Source: an uncultured Lachnospiraceae bacterium
Lineage (GTDB): Bacteria; Bacillota; Clostridia; Lachnospirales; Lachnospiraceae
Length of the DNA: 24,145 bases
Direction: 5' to 3'
Assembly (NCBI GenBank): GCA_910577765.1
Contig: CAJTOV010000045.1
Location: forward strand, 1-24,145
Both the position numbers and the translations under genes were made by a program. Positions within the stretch are counted from its first letter, which is position 1; each line of letters begins with the position of its first letter. Below are positions 14,084 to 21,973 of the stretch, one piece after another. Below the pieces are notes generated by a model. It was given only the letters and a program-made list of their open reading frames with translations, was not told the DNA's origin and ran no database searches.

Positions 14084-15076
14084 TCACAAGGATTTCCGGT
14101 CATCATACAGATGACAGTATACATAATGGTCCTCACTGACCTGATACCGCCCCGGAGCCTCCGTCTTGCAGCACTCCATAACCCTGGGACACCGGGTGTG
14201 GAACTTACAGCCCTTAGGCGGATTTAAGGGGGAAGGAATATTTCCTTCCAGGATCACCCGCTCCTTCCTGGCCGTAGGGTCCGGCACCGGCACTGCGGAA
14301 AGCAGGGCCTGGGTGTAGGGATGCAGGGGAGACGCATACAGGCTTTCCTTGTTTCCCACCTCCACAAAGTTCCCCAGATACATGACCCCCACCCGGTCGC
14401 TGATGTGCTCCACCACGCTTAAGTCGTGGGCCACAAAAATATAGGTCAGGTGGAATTCCTTCTTTAACTGGTTCATCAGGTTCAGCACCTGGGCCTGGAT
14501 GGACACATCCAGCGCCGATACCGGCTCGTCGGCAATGATCAGGGAGGGCTGCACGGCCAGGGCCCTGGCGATTCCGATTCTCTGCCGCTGGCCTCCGGAA
14601 AATTCATGGGGATACCGGTTGGCATGGTAGTCGTCCAGCCCCACCTTCCGCAGAAGATCCAGCACCTTCTCCTCCAGCTCCCCCTTGTTCCTGGCCAGGT
14701 TGTGGATCACCAGGGGCTCCGCAATAATGTCAAATACGGACATGCGGGGATTCAAGGAAGCATAGGGGTCCTGGAACACCATCTGGACCTTCTTGCGGAC
14801 CGGGCGCATCTGGCGGTCATTGTAGCCTGAGATATCCTCCCCGTCCAGAATCACCGTTCCGCCTGTGGGCTTCTCCAGCTTGCAGATGCCCCGGCCCAGG
14901 GTGGATTTGCCGCAGCCGGATTCCCCTACAATGCCGAAGACCTCCCCCCGCCTTACGTCAAAGGACACACCGTCCACTGCCTTCACGTAATCCGTAGTGC
15001 CAAGCTTCTTTCCGGCCACCGGATAGTAGATTTTCATGTCTTCCACATGCAATAAACACTGGTTTTCCCTTGCCAT
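14084..15076 (-). CDS. peptide ABC transporter ATPase, DppF/OppF type
   Basis: The 330-residue ATPase has Walker A GESGCGKS (51-58), the signature FSGGQRQR, Walker B LIIADEPVSALD and the H-loop FVAHDLS. The C-terminal extension with the Cys cluster GCKFHTRCPRVMECC is typical of oligopeptide/dipeptide importer ATPases. It pairs with the ATPase encoded immediately upstream to power peptide import. The ATG at 15074-15076 is used because AAGGCGGT lies eight bases upstream; a GTG two codons earlier (15082) is possible. The upstream gene ends 3 bases before the ATG, so the two are probably coupled. The extended KAVDGVSFDVRRG start of the domain matches DppF. Confidence 0.93.
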   Translation of the reverse strand: MARENQCLLHVEDMKIYYPVAGKKLGTTDYVKAVDGVSFDVRRGEVFGIVGESGCGKSTLGRGICKLEKPTGGTVILDGEDISGYNDRQMRPVRKKVQMVFQDPYASLNPRMSVFDIIAEPLVIHNLARNKGELEEKVLDLLRKVGLDDYHANRYPHEFSGGQRQRIGIARALAVQPSLIIADEPVSALDVSIQAQVLNLMNQLKKEFHLTYIFVAHDLSVVEHISDRVGVMYLGNFVEVGNKESLYASPLHPYTQALLSAVPVPDPTARKERVILEGNIPSPLNPPKGCKFHTRCPRVMECCKTEAPGRYQVSEDHYVYCHLYDDRKSL

Positions 15077-15078
15077 GG

Positions 15079-16068
15079 TCACGCACCGCCTTTCTCATAC
15101 AGCCAGCATCTGCAGGTATGTCCGTCCCCGATTTCGTAGAATCCCGGTTCCTCCTCCCGGCACCGTTCCATGACCCTATTGCACCGGGGCGCAAACTTGC
15201 AGCCCTTTGGCATATACTTGGGATTGGGTACATTGCCCGGAATTGCCTCCAGCTCCTCCACGGATTCCCCCAGTCTGGGAATGGAGTTTAACAGTCCCAC
15301 GGTATAGGGATGGGAGGGCTTTGCAAACAGCTCTTTGACATCGCCCTTTTCTACCACCCGTCCGCAGTACATGACCACCACCTCATCACAGACCTCTGCC
15401 ACTACCCCCAGGTCATGGGTGATGAACAGAATGGAGGTGCCGATATGCTTCTTCAGCCCTTCCATCAGTTCCAGAATCTGGGCCTGGATGGTCACATCCA
15501 GAGCTGTGGTAGGCTCGTCGGCGATCAGGATCTTGGGGCGGCATACCAGGGCCATGGCGATCATCACCCTCTGGCGCTGGCCGCCGGAAAGCTGGAAGGG
15601 ATATTCCTTCATCATATGCTCCACCCTGGGCACACCGGTCCTGCGCAGCATATCCTCCGCCTTTTTGTAGGCCTCTTCTTTGGAAATGTTCTGGTGCTGG
15701 AGAATACACTCGGTCAGCTGTTTTCCGATCTTCATCACCGGATTTAAGCTGGTCATAGGCTCCTGGAAGATCATGGAGATCTGGCTTCCCCGGAGCTTGC
15801 GCTTCTCCTCCTCACTGATATGGGCAATGTCCTTCCCCTCCAGAAGAATCTCCCCTTCCGTGATCCTGCCGGTGGTTCCGGCCAGCAGTCCCATAATGGA
15901 CAGGGAGGTAACGCTCTTTCCGCTTCCTGACTCTCCCACAATCCCCAGGGTGGACCCTTCCTTCAGTTCAAAGTCCACGCCGTCCACGGATTTCACCACT
16001 CCACCGTCTGTATAGAAATAGGTGTGGAGGTTTTTCACTTCCAATATATTCTTTCTGTTATCTTCCAT
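15079..16068 (-). CDS. peptide ABC transporter ATPase, DppD/OppD type
   Basis: The protein (329 residues) has Walker A GESGSGKS (45-52), the signature LSGGQRQR (160-167), Walker B ILIADEPTTALD and H-loop FITHDLG. The C-terminal GCKFAPRCNRVMERC region has the cysteines seen in DppD and OppD, which in some members hold an iron-sulfur cluster. It forms the ATPase heterodimer with the next gene and drives the DppB/DppC-type channel. The start at 16068 follows AGAGGG. The intergenic gap to the permease gene is 20 bases. Subfamily membership and operon position are clear; the transported peptides are not. Confidence 0.94.
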   Translation of the reverse strand: MEDNRKNILEVKNLHTYFYTDGGVVKSVDGVDFELKEGSTLGIVGESGSGKSVTSLSIMGLLAGTTGRITEGEILLEGKDIAHISEEEKRKLRGSQISMIFQEPMTSLNPVMKIGKQLTECILQHQNISKEEAYKKAEDMLRRTGVPRVEHMMKEYPFQLSGGQRQRVMIAMALVCRPKILIADEPTTALDVTIQAQILELMEGLKKHIGTSILFITHDLGVVAEVCDEVVVMYCGRVVEKGDVKELFAKPSHPYTVGLLNSIPRLGESVEELEAIPGNVPNPKYMPKGCKFAPRCNRVMERCREEEPGFYEIGDGHTCRCWLYEKGGA

Positions 16069-16088
16069 GGGTTCCCTCTCTCCTCTCT

Positions 16089-16982
16089 CTAGTCCGTAAG
16101 CTTCGGGTCCAGCGCATCCCTGAGGCCGTCTCCCAGAATATTAAAGCTCAGTACGGTCAGGAAGATGGCAAGTCCCGGAAACAGGGTACAGTGCATACTG
16201 GTCATCATGTAGTTGCGCCCGTTGGCCAGCAGAAGCCCCCACTCCGGTGTAGGCGGCTGGGCTCCCATACCCAGAAAGCTTAAGGAGGAAGCCGTCAGGA
16301 TGGAGGAACCTACGGACATGGTAAACTGGACAATAATCTCCGGCACGGCGCCGGGGAGAATATGGCGGAACAGAATCCTGGCATCCGAGGCCCCTAAGTT
16401 CCTGGCTGCCTGGACAAAGACCGAATTCTTCAGGGCCAGGGTCCGCCCCCGGACCAGCCGGGCAAAGGTAGGCGTGGAGAAGACTGCCACCGCAATCACC
16501 ACATTGCCGATGCCGCTGCCCAAAATGGCCACAATGGCAATGGCCAGGATAATGCCCGGAAATGCAAACAGGGTGTCGCAGATCCGCATGATCACCGCGT
16601 CCACGATCCCCCGGTAATATCCCCCCAGAAGCCCCAGCACCGTACCGCAGACAGCGCCTACGGACACGGCGGAAAGACCTACCGCCAGGGAAATCCGGGT
16701 ACCGCAGATGATCCGGGAGAACAGGTCCCGCCCGAACTCATCGGTGCCGAACCAGTGGGCAGCGCTTGGCCCCTGGAGGATGGAGCTGTAATCATATTCA
16801 TTGATCTTAAAGGGTGCCAGTGCCTCCCCGAACAATGCCAGGAACACCAGAAACAGGATAAACACCAGGGCAACCACGGAATTCTTCTGTTTTTTGAACT
16901 TCCGGACCATCTCCGAGACAGGTGTCTTGATATCTGTCTTTTCATTAAGCTCTGCCCCGGCTGCTTTTTTCTTACCCAACAT
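16089..16982 (-). CDS. peptide ABC transporter permease, DppC/OppC type
   Basis: The protein of 297 residues has an N-terminal tail, a first membrane segment in the VVALVFILFLVFLALFG region (about 36-52) and further segments that fit the six-span DppC fold. The typical loop WFGTDEFGRDLFSRI lies after the first segment, and the EAA-type coupling helix reads QAARNLGASDARILFRHILPG. It forms the channel with the DppB-type permease and couples to the ATPases. It starts 13 bases after the previous permease stops, and AGGAGGG lies before the ATG. Length and motif order are usual. Confidence 0.95.
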   Translation of the reverse strand: MLGKKKAAGAELNEKTDIKTPVSEMVRKFKKQKNSVVALVFILFLVFLALFGEALAPFKINEYDYSSILQGPSAAHWFGTDEFGRDLFSRIICGTRISLAVGLSAVSVGAVCGTVLGLLGGYYRGIVDAVIMRICDTLFAFPGIILAIAIVAILGSGIGNVVIAVAVFSTPTFARLVRGRTLALKNSVFVQAARNLGASDARILFRHILPGAVPEIIVQFTMSVGSSILTASSLSFLGMGAQPPTPEWGLLLANGRNYMMTSMHCTLFPGLAIFLTVLSFNILGDGLRDALDPKLTD

Positions 16983-16994
16983 ATGCGCACCCTC

Positions 16995-17915
16995 CTATGA
17001 CAACTTGATTTCCGGATTGAGGACCGCATAAAGAATATCCACAATCAGATTGATCACAATAAACTGCAGCGAGAAAATCAGAATCAGGGACTGGATAGCC
17101 GGATAATCCCGGTAGTTGACAGACTCCACCAGAAGCTGTCCCAGACCCGGATAGGCAAACACCGCTTCCGTAACCACGGAACCGCCTAAGAGGAAGCCGA
17201 ACTGGAGGCCTACCACCGTCACCACCGAGATCATGGAATTGCGGAACGCATGGGCCCAGGTAACGGTCTTCTCTTTCAGCCCTTTGGCCCTGGCCGTGCG
17301 GATATAATCCTCCTTCATGACCTCCACAATGGAGGAACGGGTAAACCGGGCTATGATGGCCGAGATGCTGGTGCCCAGGGCAATGGCCGGCAGAACCAGA
17401 TTCTTCCAGCTTCCGGTTCCTGTGGTGGGAAGCCACCGCAGCTTCACGGAAAACAGCATAATCAGCAGAAACCCGATCCAGAAGTTAGGCAGGGAAATAC
17501 CGGACACTGCCAGGGTCATGCCGGTAAAATCCTGCCATTTTCCCCGGTTCTTCCCGGACCATACCCCCAGAAACACCCCCACAATGGTACTCCACACCAG
17601 GCTGGCCACTGTCAGGGCCATGGTATTGCCGTACCTGGCTGCCACCTCTGTCAGCACCGGACGCTTGGTCCGCAGGGACATGCCCAGATCCCCCCGCAGC
17701 AGTCCGCCGATATACCGGACATACTGGACGTGAATGGGCTGGTCTAAGCCAAGCTGGGTCCGCACCGCTTCCACCGCATCCAGGGTCGCCTGCTCTCCCG
17801 CCACCAGACGGGCCGGATCACCTGGGATCATCCGCACGAAAAAGAACACAAAGGTTACCACTATGATCAGAGTGGGAAGCACTCCGACGATTCGCTTTAA
17901 GGTGTACCGCAACAT
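16995..17915 (-). CDS. peptide ABC transporter permease, DppB/OppB type
   Basis: The 306-residue permease begins MLRYTLKRIVGVLPTLIIVVTFVFFFVRMIPGDPAR, where the first membrane helix and the PGDPA motif are typical of DppB. The EAA-type coupling segment is YIRTARAKGLKEKTVTWAHAFRNSM, and several later hydrophobic segments complete the channel. It pairs with the DppC-type permease. AAGGAGGAG precedes the ATG by about 12 bases. The 85-base gap to the peptide-binding protein gene holds a hairpin that could lower expression of the channel relative to the abundant binding protein. Confidence 0.95.
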   Translation of the reverse strand: MLRYTLKRIVGVLPTLIIVVTFVFFFVRMIPGDPARLVAGEQATLDAVEAVRTQLGLDQPIHVQYVRYIGGLLRGDLGMSLRTKRPVLTEVAARYGNTMALTVASLVWSTIVGVFLGVWSGKNRGKWQDFTGMTLAVSGISLPNFWIGFLLIMLFSVKLRWLPTTGTGSWKNLVLPAIALGTSISAIIARFTRSSIVEVMKEDYIRTARAKGLKEKTVTWAHAFRNSMISVVTVVGLQFGFLLGGSVVTEAVFAYPGLGQLLVESVNYRDYPAIQSLILIFSLQFIVINLIVDILYAVLNPEIKLS

Positions 17916-17950
17916 AGGTTCTCATCTCCTCCTTGTGTGTTAATAGAAGA

Positions 17951-17987
17951 AAAGACGCTGCAAACTGAATCCACAGCCTTGCAGCGC
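17951..17987 (-). terminator. partial terminator/processing hairpin between binding protein and permease genes
   Basis: In minus-strand RNA, GCGCTGCAA and TTGCAGCGT pair around a 15-base loop, followed by CTTTTC. Such hairpins behind the binding-protein gene of ABC operons often cause partial termination or protect the upstream mRNA. The role is inferred. Confidence 0.6.
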
Positions 17988-18000
17988 CTGAATTATTGAA

Positions 18001-19683
18001 TCATTTTGCCATCTTCGCATTCTTCATATTGATAGCGCCATCCGGATAAATCTTAACGTTCTGCACCTTGGCTCCGGTAGCCCAGGTGTTGGAGTCCACG
18101 CACAGGAACACCATAGGAGTCTCTTCCCACAGAAGATCCTGGGCCTTCTCATAAGCCTCCTTACGGGTGGCATCATCTGCGCTTTCCAGACCGGTCTTAA
18201 TGTAGCCTTCCAGTTCCTGGTTCTCGAAATAGCAGATATTGTAGCTCATAGGCGGTTCAGACTCAATGGCTACCAGAGGACGGATACCCCAGTCGGCATC
18301 GCCGGTGGACGGGGACCATCCGATTACATAACATTCAACCTCTGCCTCTGCCCCCGGAACATCCACATCCTGGATCTTCTGGTTCACAACCGCGCTCTCC
18401 AGGCCGTTCAGCTCCAGGTTGATGCCTACCTGCTCCAACTGCTGCTTTAAGAATTCCACCTGCTTCTGGTTGGCCGTGGTGTTGGCATACATGACCGATG
18501 TGGTAAAGCCGTCGGGATAACCGGCCTCTGCCAGAAGCTGTTTGGCCTTCTCCGGATCATAGGGTCTCGGCTCGTTGCCTTTGTAGTACTGGACTGCCGG
18601 CCCGATGATGGAGGTGGCCGGAATAGCCAGACCGTTCTTTACTACCTGGATATAAGCCTCCTTGTTGATGGCATAGTCAATGGCCTGACGGACCCGCACA
18701 TCATTGAAAGGCTCCTTCTGGGTGTTCATCATGAAATAGCGGACCACAATGCCGTCACCCTGGCAGGATACTACGTTGGGATCGCTTTCCAGCACGGACA
18801 CGCTCTCTGTGGGAATGGGCCAGATGATCTGGGCATCGCCGGACTGGATCATGGCCACACGGGTGGCGCTTTCCGGTACCGGCTTGAAGGTGATGGTCTT
18901 AAAGCCTGCGTCTGCATCTGCCAGGGCAGTGCCGCCGCAGATGTCCGCGTCATAGCCCCACCAGTCCTTATTCAGCTCCAGGGTCAGATGGTCGCCTTCG
19001 ATCCATTCCACAAACTTGTACTGGCCGGTTCCCACCGGGTTCCGGGCACATTCCTCCACGCCGGCCTCAATGGTCCTGGGGCACATGATCACGCAGGCCG
19101 GATGGGCCAGGTTGCTGATAAATGCGCCGAAGGGCTCGGTCAGGGTCACCTTGATGGTGTAATCGTCTACCTTCTCAAAGGTATCCAGCACGTTGCACAG
19201 GAAGGTGGTTCTCTTAAGGCCTAAGGACTCGTCATCCCACTTGGCAAAGTTGGCCAGGGCCGCGTCTGCGTTCCAGGGGGTGCCGTCGGTAAAGGTAATG
19301 CCTTCCCGCAGGGTGATGGTGAATTCCGTTGCCTCGTCATTGGCCTCATAGCCGGTGGCCAGCATGGGAACAATGCCCATATCATCGTCAAATCCGAACA
19401 GACTGTCTGAAATCATACGCTGGATGCCGCCGGATAAGGTGTCGCTGGTATCCATAGGGTCCATAGTGGTAAAATCCACATTGACCGCTGCCACAATGTC
19501 CGTCTCCTGGGATACGGACTCGCCTTCTGCCACCGGCGCCTGGGTCTCTCCGGCTGCTGCCGTGCCGGCAGGTGCTGCGGAAGAACCGGAACCTGCACTG
19601 CCGGAACCGCCGCCGCAGGCGGTCAGGGCTGCCATAGACGCTGCCAGAAGCAGTGCGCATAACTTCTTTTCTGTCTTTCTCAT
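18001..19683 (-). CDS. peptide ABC transporter substrate-binding lipoprotein (family 5)
   Basis: The 560-residue protein starts with a lipoprotein signal: MRKTEKK, a hydrophobic stretch and LTAC with the lipidated Cys23. A Gly/Ser/Ala-rich linker follows, then a solute-binding family 5 body with recognisable segments such as TITLREGITFTDGTPW, NPVGTGQYKF and KEAYIQVVKNGLAIPA. It would catch peptides outside the membrane and hand them to the DppB/DppC channel encoded next. GAGGAGG lies six bases before the chosen ATG. The promoter at 19810-19838 and a structured leader precede it, so it is the first gene of the operon. Peptide identity is unknown. Confidence 0.95.
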   Translation of the reverse strand: MRKTEKKLCALLLAASMAALTACGGGSGSAGSGSSAAPAGTAAAGETQAPVAEGESVSQETDIVAAVNVDFTTMDPMDTSDTLSGGIQRMISDSLFGFDDDMGIVPMLATGYEANDEATEFTITLREGITFTDGTPWNADAALANFAKWDDESLGLKRTTFLCNVLDTFEKVDDYTIKVTLTEPFGAFISNLAHPACVIMCPRTIEAGVEECARNPVGTGQYKFVEWIEGDHLTLELNKDWWGYDADICGGTALADADAGFKTITFKPVPESATRVAMIQSGDAQIIWPIPTESVSVLESDPNVVSCQGDGIVVRYFMMNTQKEPFNDVRVRQAIDYAINKEAYIQVVKNGLAIPATSIIGPAVQYYKGNEPRPYDPEKAKQLLAEAGYPDGFTTSVMYANTTANQKQVEFLKQQLEQVGINLELNGLESAVVNQKIQDVDVPGAEAEVECYVIGWSPSTGDADWGIRPLVAIESEPPMSYNICYFENQELEGYIKTGLESADDATRKEAYEKAQDLLWEETPMVFLCVDSNTWATGAKVQNVKIYPDGAINMKNAKMAK

Positions 19684-19736
19684 AAAACCCCTCCTCATAA
19701 TTTAAGAGCCTCTGGTCTCTGTTTTGTATTCAGGAC

Positions 19737-19796
19737 AAAAAACAAAGGCGGTTCTAATGGATTCCTTTTCCGGGAACTTTTAGTAGCGCCTCTTTG
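19737..19796 (-). promoter_or_regulatory. hairpin with T-run in the leader of the transporter operon (attenuator?)
   Basis: The mRNA leader contains CAAAG(AG)GCG pairing with CGCCTTTG around weaker inner pairs (CTAA/TTAG, TTCC/GGAA), directly followed by TTTTTT. It lies between the promoter and the binding-protein start codon. This layout fits a conditional terminator. No known riboswitch consensus was recognised. Confidence 0.45.
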
Positions 19797-19809
19797 CTGC
19801 TGGTTTATT

Positions 19810-19838
19810 ATTTTACCCATACTTCGATCCTTTGTCAA
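19810..19838 (-). promoter_or_regulatory. sigma-A promoter of the transporter-peptidase operon
   Basis: TTGACA (19833-19838), 17 bases and TAAAAT (19810-19815) on the minus strand is near consensus. The leader to the binding-protein start is about 120 bases. No sigma-54 (-24/-12) element was seen in this divergent region. Confidence 0.8.
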
Positions 19839-19897
19839 AGTAAAGTGTTGAATTTCTCTCTTTTGCCATGATTTTTTAATTAAATAAAGTGATTAGG

Positions 19898-19926
19898 TTG
19901 ATTATTTTACCGTTTTATCCTATAAT
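19898..19926 (+). promoter_or_regulatory. sigma-A promoter of the regulator gene
   Basis: TTGATT (19898-19903), a 17-base spacer and TATAAT (19921-19926) precede the start codon by about 50 bases. It is divergent from the transporter promoter, with 59 bases between the two -35 boxes, so a regulator bound there could act on both. Confidence 0.8.
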
Positions 19927-19975
19927 CATCCTAAAAGTGCCGGAAACCTGCCAGGCACTACAAAGGAGGATTCCC

Positions 19976-21973
19976 ATGTCTTGCCCAAAAGACCGGCCTT
20001 CGGTACTGGTCATCTGTGTCAACCCTTATATCCGGATTGAATTCCAGGACTATCTCCAGTCCGTACTGGGAGATTACGTGCGTTTTGATACCAGCGCCCC
20101 TTCCGCCGTTACGGACAGTGCCCAGCTTCTCCCCTACCAATGCATCCTGTTTTCCAGTGCCGGTGTCCAGGCGGAGTTTTCCGTGGCCGTCCCGGAATCC
20201 GTCTGCCAGATGGTCTGCACCCGGACCTTTAACCACGCCTTTCTGGACCAGATTATCCGGATTCCCGCCGGGGAACGGGTGTATGTGGTCAATGATTTCT
20301 TAAGCTCCACCGTCAGCACCATCCGGCAGTTTGAGGAACTGGGCCTGACCCAGTACCAGTTTCTCCCATATGCGGGAGATATGGGAAAAACCGTGGAAGC
20401 GGACCCGGCGGTGCGCTATGCCATCACCGTAGGGGAACCCCAGCTGGTCCCCGGCCACATCCGCAATGTGATCAACATCGGCAACCGGATCATCGATATC
20501 GCCACCATCCATGAGCTGTGCGTCCTGTTCCGCCTGCCTGCCGGCCTGGGCAACCAGATCACCCAGAATTACATTTCCCATATTCTGAAGGTGGTAAAGA
20601 CCGCAGGAAACTACTACAGCAGCTTTGTCTTTTCCCAGCAGCTTCTTCTGGCCACCATTGGCAACCTGCCCTTAAGCATCTGTCTTTTGGACGAGAAACG
20701 GGTCATTCTGGCGGTTAACCGGCTCTTTGCCAGGGACTGGAATATTTCCCAAAAGCAGGGACCCGGTGCCTTATTTTCCCACTGTCTCCCGGAGGTGTAC
20801 GCCAGAATCTTCCCGGGCCAGACCGGAGACTACCGGATCACCAGTCCGGCGGGGATTCCCATGGTATTAAGTGTCATGGAGCTGTCTTTTCCCGGTCATC
20901 CCCAGGTATTTCTGCTGACCAGCAAGCCGGATACCGACCAGAAACAGAAAACCCAGACCCCCCTGCCCCCGGATCCGGCCCCCTGGGGACCTCCCGGCCG
21001 GGAAGCCTCCCCCATTGAACGGCAGCGCAGCAGCTTTTCCGGTCTGTCCACTGCCTCCCCCAGGTTCCAGGAGGTGATCACCAGTGCCCGAAGGCTTTCC
21101 CTTTACGATTTCCCCATTCTCATCCAGGGGGAAAGCGGCACCCAGAAGAAAATGCTGGCCAAAGCCATCCACCAGGGCTCCAGCCGCCGCCGGCACCCCT
21201 TTGTCAGCTTCAACCAGTTTATTACCCTGTCCGGCTGCGACCTGCCAAAGCTTCTGGAGCATGTCAACCACGGCACCCTGCTGGTGGACCACATAGAGCG
21301 GCTGTCTCCCCAGATGCAGGATTTTCTGGTACAGCTGCTTTTAAACACCGGCAGCGATCCCATGCTTCCCCAGGACCCCTGGGATATCCGGGTCATCGCC
21401 ACCTCGGTGCCGGATCTGTATTCCCTGGTCCAGAGCCAGGGCTTCCGGGAGGACCTGTTCTTCCAGGTCAGTACTGCGGTCCTTGGCACTCTTCCTTTAA
21501 GGGAACGCAGGGAGGATATTCCCGGACTGCTGGAGCATTTCTTCAAAACCATGTTCCGCCATGCCCGGTTCCAGCTGGATACCATACTCTCCCAGAGCCT
21601 GCACCGGTTTCTGCTGGAATATGACTATCCGGGCAATGTCCGGGAGCTGATGAACCTGGCCCGGTATTTTTCTTCCATATATGGGGCCCACCCTCTGATT
21701 CTCTCCCAGCTTCCGTCCTATATCCGGGACGGGCTGGCACCGGCCCAGGACAGCTCCGGGGCACTGAAACGGGAGGTCCTTGCCATCCTCCGGGATATGC
21801 CCAGAAGCGGCCGCACCTCCATACAGAAAGCCCTGGCAGACTCCGGCACCAGCCTCAGCGAGGGAAAACTCCGGGGGCTTTTAAAAGAAATGGCGGACCA
21901 GGAACTGATCCTGGTCCACCGCACCAAAGGGGGATGTGAGATTACCGAGGCCGGGCTGGCCTTTCTGCGCTAA
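19976..21973 (+). CDS. degenerate sigma-54-activator-like AAA+ transcriptional regulator
   Basis: The protein (665 residues) has an N-terminal sensory region (1-220), a PAS-like part (about 222-315, LPLSICLLDEKRVILAVN), a Pro/Gln-rich linker, and an AAA+ domain like NtrC-family activators at about 358-580. Familiar blocks are FREDLFFQVS (490-499), LPLRERREDIP (506-516) and YPGNVREL (551-558). However, Walker A reads GESGTQKK (canonical GESGTGKE), the Walker B acidic pair is DH rather than DE, and the segment that should carry the sigma-54 contact GAFTGA is missing. The C-terminal 70 residues look like a winged helix (LKREVLAIL..ALADSG..LRGLLKEMADQELI), not the usual Fis-type HTH. The start has AGGAGG six bases upstream. 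It is the only plus-strand gene and divergent from the transporter operon, so it probably controls it, without sigma-54. Confidence 0.85.
   Translation: MSCPKDRPSVLVICVNPYIRIEFQDYLQSVLGDYVRFDTSAPSAVTDSAQLLPYQCILFSSAGVQAEFSVAVPESVCQMVCTRTFNHAFLDQIIRIPAGERVYVVNDFLSSTVSTIRQFEELGLTQYQFLPYAGDMGKTVEADPAVRYAITVGEPQLVPGHIRNVINIGNRIIDIATIHELCVLFRLPAGLGNQITQNYISHILKVVKTAGNYYSSFVFSQQLLLATIGNLPLSICLLDEKRVILAVNRLFARDWNISQKQGPGALFSHCLPEVYARIFPGQTGDYRITSPAGIPMVLSVMELSFPGHPQVFLLTSKPDTDQKQKTQTPLPPDPAPWGPPGREASPIERQRSSFSGLSTASPRFQEVITSARRLSLYDFPILIQGESGTQKKMLAKAIHQGSSRRRHPFVSFNQFITLSGCDLPKLLEHVNHGTLLVDHIERLSPQMQDFLVQLLLNTGSDPMLPQDPWDIRVIATSVPDLYSLVQSQGFREDLFFQVSTAVLGTLPLRERREDIPGLLEHFFKTMFRHARFQLDTILSQSLHRFLLEYDYPGNVRELMNLARYFSSIYGAHPLILSQLPSYIRDGLAPAQDSSGALKREVLAILRDMPRSGRTSIQKALADSGTSLSEGKLRGLLKEMADQELILVHRTKGGCEITEAGLAFLR

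Noticed and set aside
19737..19808. Lysine riboswitch or T-box leader
   Set aside because: AGAGGCGC recalls the start of lysine riboswitches, but the leader is too short and lacks the remaining conserved parts; no T-box sequence is present.
19684..19897. Sigma-54 (-24/-12) promoter controlled by the NtrC-like regulator
   Set aside because: No TGGC-N8-TGC-type element was found on either strand, while clear sigma-A promoters are present for both divergent genes.
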